Below, one piece after another: positions 60,201 to 64,000 of a DNA stretch of 64,000 nt (position 1 is the stretch's first letter; each line of letters starts with the position of its first letter). A program made the position numbers and the translations under genes. Below the pieces are notes generated by a model that worked only from the letters and a program-made list of their open reading frames with translations, made no database searches and had not been told where the DNA came from. The DNA is from Pyxicephalus adspersus (Eukaryota > Chordata > Amphibia > Anura > Pyxicephalidae), in NCBI RefSeq assembly GCF_032062135.1, contig NC_092859.1, forward strand, positions 40,854,295 to 40,918,294, written 5' to 3'.

Positions 60201-63016
60201 AAAACTAGTACAAAGACAAAAACGATTACTTTAATTCAGAAAGAAGAAAAAATCCTAAATGACAAGGAGCTTTTTCTTAGACAGAAGGAGGCCAAAACAT
60301 TAATTTATACTTAATTCCAGTTACTTTTTTTTTTTATTATTATTTTTATTAAAAGATATCAAGGTACATACAGAGAAAAGAAAATAAAGTGATCATAACA
60401 TACAGTTCAAAAAAAGAACATACAGCAAGGTTAGGTTCTAACAATACATATCTTCAAGCTTGTGGCTTAACAGATAACCGCATAGGAATACAAACATTGT
60501 AACCAACCAGTTGTGCTGTATCAGTAGCAGGAACCATGATATCTTAAGGTTGTAAAAAAACATTTTTATAGGAAAATAAAAATAAAAGAACAAACAAATT
60601 AACTAATTAAAAAAAAAGGAGTTAAGAATAAAAAAAAAAAGAAAGGGAAAAAGGGAGGAAGGAAGGGTTTAAAGTGGGCATTGCATTGACCCAGAATCAA
60701 TCACATCTCTGAAACAGTGGCAGAATGCAATTAGGCATCCATCCCAGTATACTTAGGTATCTGGGGGAGGGGGGTGGTCGTAACAAATGGCAATATTCCT
60801 CAGTAGTGATAAAGTGGATCCAGTGGTACCAGGTCTGTGCGAATTTTTCCGCTTTCTTAGCGTCAGTGGACCAGTTAGCTTTTTAACTAAATTTGTTTCT
60901 TTGGAGTCAATTTATTCATTTTTTTTACTCCAGATTCACCTACCCCTCAAAAGTACAACCTTTTTTTTTACATAGGATTTAATTAAAACTACACGAATTG
61001 CAAGTAAAAGTTAATTCACACATTTTTTTAAATCCCAAAAAATGTGTAAATTTGGGTAAAAGTTGACTTCAAATTTAATCCCGGATTTATACCTAAACTG
61101 TACCTCTAGGCAAAGCTTTTTGCTTTCCAATTTTGGATAGAATGGGGGAAGGGTCCTATTTTATAATGTTTGTGCTCCATTTGGGCAGATTTATTCTCTA
61201 TTTGTACTTGTGACCATTGTTATCATGAATAATTTAAAAGGAAATTCAAATGGAGTGTCTGGTCCTGGAGAGAATTGTGTAACAAGGGAGTTACACTTCT
61301 TTAACTTCATGTTGCACCTCTGAAACTGGAAGTGAAGGAAAATTTCCAGAATGATACATAGTTAGAAAAAAAAGCACCTGTCAGGGGTTTTAACCCTTAA
61401 CTACTCTCCCCACAATTTAAAAAATAAATACACTTTAAACTTAACTTCAAGAACACAAGTACATTTATCATTTTCCAAGGCTAGTGATTTATGCGGTGAA
61501 AAACTACACTGGCTCGTTAGAGGCACAACTGAATACATTACAGGCGTCCTCAGAGGATTTAGTAAAAAATACACTGTTAACTCTGACACATTCTGGTCTA
61601 GTTCTCATGGGGTAAGTAATTCATTATTTGCTGCATTCTTTATATCTGAAATATCTGAAATGCAGGCTGAGCATATGTACAAATAAAACAGCTTTACCCA
61701 CCTGTAAATGTTTTGATGGAAAGTGTTGTATGATGCAAAAGTTAGTAGACCACCAAATCCAACTCCGAGGGAATAAAAGATCTGAAGTGCAGCTTCAATC
61801 CATACCTATAATTATACAAAACAAAGCAGAGGATCCAAGCTATATGTAAAAGAGTCATCAGTTACATGTCTGTGTGAATACATTCTTGATATCTGAAACA
61901 TAATATATAGCAAAAATAAATCATTAAAATGCCATCTTAAAGTTGCGGTCCAGTTAATTTAATTAGGCTGAAGTTTGATGAAGCCATCAGTTTCCTGATT
62001 AGACTGCCATACTGTTATGTTTGAGCAAGGTGTAGTTGCAGGGGGTGATATGAATCAAACATTTAAACTGCACAGATAAATAAAGGATTTACATCTTATC
62101 CAATTTAAGGAAGTAAATACCAATTTGCTCGGTATTGCTGGACAGTGCAGAAACAAGGGTGATACCTTCCTTCTGACATTGATAAATTACTTAGCATGCA
62201 TACACCTAATTAGAAAAAAAGACCATTAGGCTTAAAATACTATTTACACCTGAAGTTATTGAAAAGATTAAAAAAAGAAATTCAAGATAACACGCCTATG
62301 GTACTGAATATATTTTTATATATTAAAGCTGATTTAGTAAAGCTCTATATTGGCTGGAGGGAATACAATTTCATTAGTGAAGCTGGATGATCCAGCAAAC
62401 CTGGAATGGTTCTGGTCCAGGATTCAGATGACTTTGAAGAAGTCCATTCCAGGTTTGCTGAATCATTCAGGTTTAACACTTTAATAAATCAGATCCATAG
62501 TATTTGCTGTGTAAGATTTTTTTGTTATACAGGATACAAGGTCAGGGTAAAGGAGCATTGCAAAAAGTTACTGACAATATTATACTATTGGACACATTTA
62601 GATCTGCCTGTCTGCAGTTCTAAACCTTCCCCACTTTTCTAAAAATGTGCTGTTGTCTCTGTTCAAGTTGGAGAGATTTAATATCACTTTCGGCGTTGAA
62701 AGGAAATCTCTCCAATATGAACAGAAGCTGAAATAAAAACCTGTCAGTGGCCATATTCATCCCTAATAACAAAACTTTTAATCTGGATTGAAAAACGCCC
62801 AAAGTCTACCCTGGGTACACAGTATAAAGTGGAAGATGTCACTGTAAGTAAACACACCTAAGTTATTGATCAGTCGTTTACCTTTGAAGTCAGTAAGTGT
62901 TCAAATTGCGGTGTCAAGTAAAACTTAATCCCGATCCAGGCTCCTTCCAATGTAACCCCTCGAACTAGCAGCATAATGAGTATTAGGTAAGGGAATGTAG
63001 CGGTGAAATACACAAC
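29335..63016 (-). CDS. slc6a7: slc6a7, sodium- and chloride-dependent L-proline transporter (PROT), 3' nine coding exons, partial
   Basis: Seen: nine minus-strand exons that splice with GT-AG borders into 393 codons and a TGA stop. Exons: 62882-63016, 61702-61805, 60047-60171, 48798-48910, 43615-43746, 41701-41800, 41231-41331, 36185-36352, 29335-29538. The product matches vertebrate SLC6A7 as I remember it (636 residues in human) from about residue 240 to the end, including the tail ending ESMM. Known: SLC6A7 is a plasma-membrane Na+/Cl- symporter that takes up L-proline at glutamatergic nerve terminals, with 12 TM helices in the LeuT fold. TM5 to TM12 are encoded here. Ion-site residues are present: Asn in TLGNA and Ser four residues on (TM7), Asp-Ser in GLDSQ (TM8). 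The acidic tail is about three residues shorter than human. No frameshift or stop was found. The 5' exons are outside the window. Other SLC6 members fit less well, because the C-terminal tail is specific to PROT. Confidence 0.95.
31316..31513. mobile_element. foldback MITE, 'CTGATTTAATAAAGC' family
   Basis: The left arm from GGGCCTGATTTAATAAAG pairs imperfectly with the right arm, whose reverse complement is TGGGTCTGATTTATCAAAG. The arms extend through 'ccaagac.ggtga' and 'acctggaatgga', about 70 bp each. No coding capacity. Confidence 0.7.
32838..33040. repeat. 'CTATGTACAC' TIR family fragment
   Basis: Shares 'gcgctgtacacacgtcaggt' and 'cagattctcgtccgatatcg' with the 8293-8538 copy. Ends not intact. 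Confidence 0.5.
33182..33214. repeat. (AT)n microsatellite
   Basis: About 16 TA repeats. Confidence 0.95.
33922..34221 (-). mobile_element. tRNA-type SINE with LINE-like tail
   Basis: The minus strand starts 'cacagtggctagcacgaagg' (A-box-like), with B-box-like 'tctgaggttcatatctc'. The conserved body follows ('cctgtgtctgcgtgggtttc', 'ctctggtttcctcacacatt', 'gactgtgagcccctttgagg'). The last ~25 bp ('tatagcgccaacatactatg') match the L2-like 3' terminus in inverted orientation. Confidence 0.7.
35540..35730 (+). repeat. C-rich, G-poor low-complexity tract
   Basis: Begins with a run of about 12 C and continues with irregular 'cccatat/cccataac' units to about 35725. Almost no G on this strand. Confidence 0.6.
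36185..36352 (-). CDS. slc6a7: slc6a7 exon: TM11 end, TM12
   Basis: 56 codons, phase 0 at both ends: [12 protein letters not shown] (end of TM11), a short tyrosine-rich extracellular loop, then TM12 ([20 protein letters not shown]) and the start of the cytoplasmic tail (LKEEGTLWE). Acceptor tcacccag, donor GTAAGT. Confidence 0.95.
36461..36510 (+). repeat. CR1 3' end fragment
   Basis: 'gtggttgaacttgatggact' then 'tatgtattttttcaacc' matches the 3' end of the CR1 at 23050-23085. Confidence 0.7.
36672..37213. mobile_element. TA-flanked MITE with GC-rich internal minisatellite
   Basis: Perfect terminal inverted repeats of about 25 bp beginning CCGTATTTTTCGGCGTATAA. TA flanks at 36670-36671 and 37214-37215. 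A subterminal inverted copy ('gtgcgtcttataca', about 36732) makes the left end a hairpin. The core is GC-rich with 'gcgatcctcctc' at 36851, 36892, 36931 and 36969. Open frames in the core are repeat artefacts. Confidence 0.85.
36851..37010 (+). repeat. ~40-bp GC-rich minisatellite inside the MITE
   Basis: Four units of 'gcgatcctcctc..gagaagccgg' at a spacing of 38-41 bp. Confidence 0.75.
38925..39255. mobile_element. TTAA-flanked insertion with two terminal hairpins
   Basis: Interrupts the L2 element. TTAA lies at 38921-38924 and 39252-39255, as in piggyBac-type or Kolobok-type insertion. The first hairpin pairs 'ctccgagtgtgactcggggt' with 'accctgagtcacactcggag' (about 38940-39005). The second pairs 'tgtattgcattcaatac' with 'gtattgaatgcaataca' (about 39202-39245). 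No coding capacity. Confidence 0.6.
39255..40910 (-). pseudogene. L2-like ORF2 (EN-RT), broken
   Basis: RT domain open from 39925 down to the insertion, upstream EN/linker open at 40373-40702 and 40112-40336, with frame breaks between. One catalytic Asp of the YADD box is replaced by Val (YAVD). The C-terminal coding sequence ends at the insertion. Confidence 0.85.
41231..41331 (-). CDS. slc6a7: slc6a7 exon: intracellular loop 5 and TM11 start
   Basis: Two bases complete Gly, then 33 codons ([20 protein letters not shown] ... SPVTLI). Cytoplasmic linker followed by the start of TM11. Acceptor tttag, donor GTGAGT. Confidence 0.94.
41332..41700 (-). other. slc6a7: slc6a7 intron (369 bp)
   Basis: Phase 1 GT-AG intron; no repeat recognised. 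Confidence 0.85.
41701..41800 (-). CDS. slc6a7: slc6a7 exon: TM10
   Basis: 33 codons plus one base. [19 protein letters not shown] forms TM10, with the GG and DDY residues of the SLC6 extracellular gate region, ending in SRIY. Acceptor gtcccag, donor GTAAGA. It is separated from the next exon by the shortest intron of the set (369 bp). Confidence 0.95.
41801..43614 (-). other. slc6a7: slc6a7 intron (1.8 kb)
   Basis: Phase 0, GT-AG. Contains a poly(A)-like run near 42035 but no element I can name. Confidence 0.8.
43615..43746 (-). CDS. slc6a7: slc6a7 exon: end of TM8 to TM9
   Basis: 44 codons, phase 0 at both ends: [20 protein letters not shown], then a KKA basic turn, then TM9 ([19 protein letters not shown]). 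Acceptor ctccacag, donor GTAAGT. The FPYYLRPKK loop is nearly invariant among PROT proteins as I recall them. Confidence 0.95.
44032..44404. mobile_element. Tc1/mariner-type deletion derivative (MITE)
   Basis: Left end TATACTGTACACCCAAAGG and, inverted at the right, TATACTAGACAACCAAAAG. Both continue 'GTTTTGGAC' with TA at the outer ends. The interior includes 'aaggctctgttcaggctttt' and 'accataccttgtaaacaggg', which resemble internal Tc1-like sequence. No intact frame. Confidence 0.65.
45615..46020 (+). mobile_element. hairpin foldback element (copy B)
   Basis: Begins 'ggggtgagcgaaaatgcctc'. Perfect 23-bp stem: arms 45793-45815 and 45822-45844, loop GCAAGT (reverse complement of the loop of copy A). 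Nested weaker inverted segments: 'gaggattatcgcggctgcat' against 'atgcagccgcgatactcctc'. Same family as 23130-23505. Confidence 0.65.
46090..48060 (-). pseudogene. L1/Tx1-like ORF2 (EN-RT), broken
   Basis: Recognised pieces are EN at about 47490-48000 and RT at 46085-46580, joined by frame-broken linker sequence. The palm motif has lost both catalytic Asp residues (FANG). The 3' part beyond the RT palm is missing. Confidence 0.82.
48060..48715 (-). pseudogene. L1/Tx1-like ORF1 C-terminal part, interrupted by an L2 3' end
   Basis: Two coding pieces, 48583-48715 and 48060-48433, join across the nested insert 48441-48575 with continuous homology. ORF1 proteins are RNA-binding trimers; only the coiled coil and C-terminal domain remain. 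Confidence 0.75.
48441..48575 (+). mobile_element. L2-like LINE 3' end, 5'-truncated insertion
   Basis: 'tgtaagctcttcggggcagg' to 'tggcgctatataaatcctgt' with an (ATA)n tail. Flanked by the 7-bp direct repeat ATGAGAT (48434-48440 and 48576-48582). Same 3' terminus as 38640 and 6063. Confidence 0.85.
48798..48910 (-). CDS. slc6a7: slc6a7 exon: extracellular loop 4 to TM8
   Basis: Two bases complete Gly, then 37 codons from [10 protein letters not shown] to TLGLDSQ. The Asp-Ser of GLDSQ corresponds to the Na2 ligands of SLC6 transporters (D395/S396 in GAT1). Acceptor ttttgcag, donor GTAAGT. An L1-like LINE ends only about 80 bp below the donor. An 11.1-kb intron separates this exon from the upstream one. 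Confidence 0.95.
49147..49298. mobile_element. foldback MITE, 'TTGATTTACTAAAGG' type
   Basis: Left TTGATTTACTAAAGGGGCAT pairs with the right end, whose reverse complement is TTGATTTACTAAAAAAAGGC. About 150 bp, non-coding. Confidence 0.55.
52124..52344. repeat. 'CTATGTACAC' TIR family fragment, truncated
   Basis: 'ggctgtgtacaaaagctaga' and 'gattctcatctaatgttcgt' resemble the family end and interior. The right part is replaced by the palindrome array that starts at about 52345. Confidence 0.4.
52345..52920 (+). repeat. tandem array of palindromic modules
   Basis: Starts 'ctagggatgagtgagtgaaa', like the head of the foldback element at 45615. Contains a perfect 26-bp inverted pair (52468-52493 / 52538-52563). 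Then repeated hairpins 'agctgattgga...tccaatcagctg' and 'caccgggctg-tacttat-cagcccggtg', recurring about every 130-170 bp. No coding sequence. Confidence 0.75.
53250..55338 (-). mobile_element. 2.1-kb terminal-inverted-repeat element encoding an unfamiliar transposase-like protein
   Basis: Left end CACTGGGGAACA (53250-53261). The right end is its inverted copy, with reverse complement AACTGGGGAACA (55327-55338). A subterminal GAACACATTTTTT occurs at both ends, shifted by about 10 bp. Between them lies one broken minus-strand gene (53489-55095), placed about 240 bp from each end. One gene between inverted ends is DNA-transposon architecture. No target duplication is evident. I do not recognise the superfamily. 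Confidence 0.65.
53489..55095 (-). pseudogene. uncharacterised Cys-rich, possibly DDE-type transposase-like protein, broken
   Basis: It resembles a family I remember only as 'uncharacterized protein' scattered in frog, cnidarian and insect genomes (about 500-550 residues). Seen in order: ATG at 55095 with [47 protein letters not shown] (probable zinc-binding cysteines); [115 protein letters not shown]. Breaks: in-frame TAG near 54790, a small deletion before DCYFC, frameshift near 54245-54330, deletion/frameshift near 53970, TAA at 53864-53866, TGA at 53798-53800. Asp in VDIKM, Asp in WDSR and Glu/Asp in GERFHQD are candidate catalytic acids (inference). 'cctgtctttcag' just before the ATG resembles a splice acceptor. 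Confidence 0.6.
55339..56144. other. slc6a7: intronic, nothing recognised
   Basis: AT-rich intron sequence. A 22-bp direct duplication containing 'ctgtgagataacat' lies near 55705-55745. Confidence 0.4.
56145..56315 (+). mobile_element. 5'-truncated poly(A) retroinsertion (LINE 3' end) with 17-bp target duplication
   Basis: Flanked by the exact direct repeat AAATTTATGAATTCCAG (56128-56144 and 56316-56332). The insert ends 'cttaataaacatacaatttc' plus an A-run, containing AATAAA. Features are those of target-primed reverse transcription by an L1-type machinery. Confidence 0.85.
56533..56710 (+). repeat. interspersed 'ttcctccagagg' repeat, copy
   Basis: 'ctcaaccagagttccatgga', 'aaaggttgctaggag', 'ttgagcaatttgtgactctc' and 'aggtcagtttaagtgacact' follow the block order of the other copies. 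The second half is shortened. Confidence 0.55.
56711..59049. other. slc6a7: intronic, nothing recognised
   Basis: No repeat or coding signal I can support. Confidence 0.4.
59050..59345 (+). mobile_element. tRNA-type SINE with L2-like tail
   Basis: Second copy of the SINE seen at 33922-34221. Head 'ccagtgaccagcactcttct', B-box-like 'ggtctgaatctcag', body 'cactggtttccttccaacac', 'cctgaaggacagttagtgac'. The tail 'aatatgctggtgctatataa' matches the L2-like 3' terminus in direct orientation. Confidence 0.65.
60047..60171 (-). CDS. slc6a7: slc6a7 exon: TM7 and extracellular loop 4 start
   Basis: One base completes the Arg codon, then 41 codons ([10 protein letters not shown] ... DQVAKA) and one base of a Gly codon. 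TM7 carries the Asn of TLGNA (Na1 ligand in the family) and a Ser four residues later, the expected chloride-site position. The residue after GNA is Phe where I remember Ile in human. Acceptor attgcag; the donor is a slightly unusual GTTAGA. Confidence 0.94.
60172..61701 (-). other. slc6a7: slc6a7 intron (1.5 kb)
   Basis: Phase 2, GT-AG. Contains an antisense retroelement 3' end (60327-60880). Confidence 0.85.
60327..60880 (-). mobile_element. LINE 3' end fragment, poly(A) tail at the left
   Basis: Begins with a T-run and 'attattatttttattaaaag', which on the minus strand is an AATAAA-bearing A-rich end. The body is A/T-biased with further A-runs (60570-60640). The flanks share only CCAGTTA (about 60314 and 60869), a weak candidate duplication, so the right end is uncertain. 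Confidence 0.45.
61702..61805 (-). CDS. slc6a7: slc6a7 exon: TM6
   Basis: 34 codons plus two bases (AG) of an Arg codon completed in the next exon. Starts [10 protein letters not shown]. Contains the TM6 unwound-helix motif YSLGVGFGG, which in SLC6 transporters lines the substrate and Na+ sites, then [12 protein letters not shown]. Acceptor tatag, donor GTGGGT. Confidence 0.94.
61806..62881 (-). other. slc6a7: slc6a7 intron (1.1 kb)
   Basis: Phase 0, GT-AG; contains the foldback MITE 62326-62500. Confidence 0.85.
62326..62500. mobile_element. foldback MITE, 'CTGATTTAATAAAGC' family, second copy
   Basis: Left 'gctgatttagtaaagctcta' and 'ccagcaaacctggaatgg' pair with right 'ccattccaggtttgctgaat' and 'actttaataaatcagatcc'. 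Same arm order as 31316-31513. Confidence 0.7.
62882..63016 (-). CDS. slc6a7: slc6a7 exon: TM5 and start of extracellular loop 3
   Basis: 45 codons, phase 0 at both ends, from [10 protein letters not shown] to HLLTSK. Acceptor AG lies just above 63016 (...catttag), donor GTAAAC just below 62882. Encodes the TM5 helix ([13 protein letters not shown]) and the [14 protein letters not shown] segment leading to TM6. It is the first exon visible. The preceding exon (TM4 region) was not found between 63017 and 64000. Confidence 0.93.
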
Positions 63017-64000
63017 CTAAATGCACAAAGATGGAGAGTGAGCTTCCATAACCAATTTACATGGGAACTATAGTTTATACATACATACTCTCCTTTTTAC
63101 CATAACTAAAGGTGGGGGTGTTCTGTAGTGCATGGAGAGATGGAAACAATGCTAACTGATAGCAACACACACACAAAAATTGTTATCTTACAATGTTTCT
63201 GACATGACCAAATTTTTTTATCAAAGGATATAACAAAATGCTTTCAATAAAATGAGGACAAGACTAAACATACCAATATAGAGAACTTGAGTTTTAAGGT
63301 TTACATACATATTTTATTAGATATTTTAACAGCTAATCTGGTTTAAAAATATTCTGGATTAACCACACTTCTGGTTTTGCAATATGTCTGGTACTGTGTG
63401 ATGCTGCAATATTATTCAGCTCCTTTGTGACTATAGAACCCAATAACGAGAAAAGGACCAATGGATGGAACCAGACATCCAATGATTTAAAAATTATGTC
63501 TGCTGCAGAATATTTTCTGCTAGTTTAGCTCTTCTAAATAAAGATTGGAAGTATAGACAACTGGGCAAGTAGGTACAGTGTTAGCCATTTTCTTTAACGG
63601 AAACCATTTTTTTAAGTGTAAAATGTATTATTGTTCTCTGTGTCCCTATCTGTGTAATCTGGACACTGTGCTTCTCCAGGAGACTTCAAAGTAAGTGAAA
63701 GAAAATCAAGTAAAACCCTTTGCCAGTTTTTAAAGCAGGTATCCCTATTGAATTTTTTTCCTTCTGCTTCTGATACATTACTAGATGTAATATTTCAGAT
63801 TTATGTAGATTTAAAGCCATGGATAGAATAAAAAAGACTAAAACACCTTTGGGTAAATTCACCTTGATAATTTTTTTACATATTTTCAACAGAAATGAAG
63901 GGGAAATCCCTCTAAAGTAAAAGTAAAGCTGTCACCCCACTCATCCTGTTCTAATGACAATGGTCATCTGAACTAACCAGAAAGAATGAATGAATGAACC
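63017..64000 (-). other. slc6a7: slc6a7 intron, upstream part continues outside the window
   Basis: No TM1-TM4 exon of slc6a7 was found on the minus strand here. The sequence reads as intron with many stops. Confidence 0.7.

Noticed and set aside
60314..60875. CCAGTTA as target duplication for the antisense LINE end
   Set aside because: Only seven bases and not adjacent to a clear right border; kept only as a weak hint.
63017..64000. Another slc6a7 exon (TM4 region)
   Set aside because: No frame on the minus strand matches; only intron-like sequence with stops.

Overview
This is vertebrate nuclear DNA, almost certainly from a frog. The evidence is GT-AG introns, AT-rich sequence dense in interspersed repeats, and a repeat set (CR1, L2-like, L1/Tx1-like, Tc1, hairpin MITEs, a tRNA-type SINE) typical of anurans. 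The genus is not resolved; a ranoid frog is a guess from repeat flavour.

Gene content. One protein-coding host gene is visible: slc6a7, the brain L-proline transporter PROT (SLC6 family), on the minus strand. The window holds its last nine coding exons (63016 down to 29335; 393 codons plus stop). They run from TM5 to the C-terminal tail, and all introns are GT-AG with phases that join in frame. The first ~240 codons lie beyond 64000. Introns range from 0.37 to 11.1 kb. A 3' UTR probably runs to about 28970.

Region 1-28969 lies downstream of slc6a7 and shows no supportable host gene. It holds minisatellites, TIR elements (7557-7861, 8293-8538, 14857-15616), Tc1 remnants (18700-19690) and a CR1 LINE (20021-23105). 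The CR1 is inserted in a 43-bp (CA)-rich minisatellite and flanked by TAAATTC. A hairpin foldback element follows at 23130-23505.

Region 29335-64000 is the gene body. Its introns carry SINEs, foldback MITEs, a TA-flanked MITE (36672-37213), an L2-like LINE (38640-40945) interrupted by a TTAA-flanked insert, a Tc1-type MITE (44032-44404), a second hairpin foldback element (45615-46020), an L1/Tx1-like LINE (46085-48715) with an L2 3' end nested in its ORF1, and a palindrome array (52345-52920). They also hold a 2.1-kb terminal-inverted-repeat element (53250-55338). It encodes a broken, Cys-rich protein of a family I know only as 'uncharacterized' in animal genomes.

Most noteworthy: (a) the 53250-55338 element, a candidate DNA transposon of an unfamiliar type; (b) two related foldback copies whose 20-23 bp stems differ in sequence yet are each perfectly paired around the same loop; (c) several nested insertions with clear target-site duplications that give a relative chronology. 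Everything was read by eye; boundaries of repeats are approximate unless a duplication or inverted repeat fixes them.
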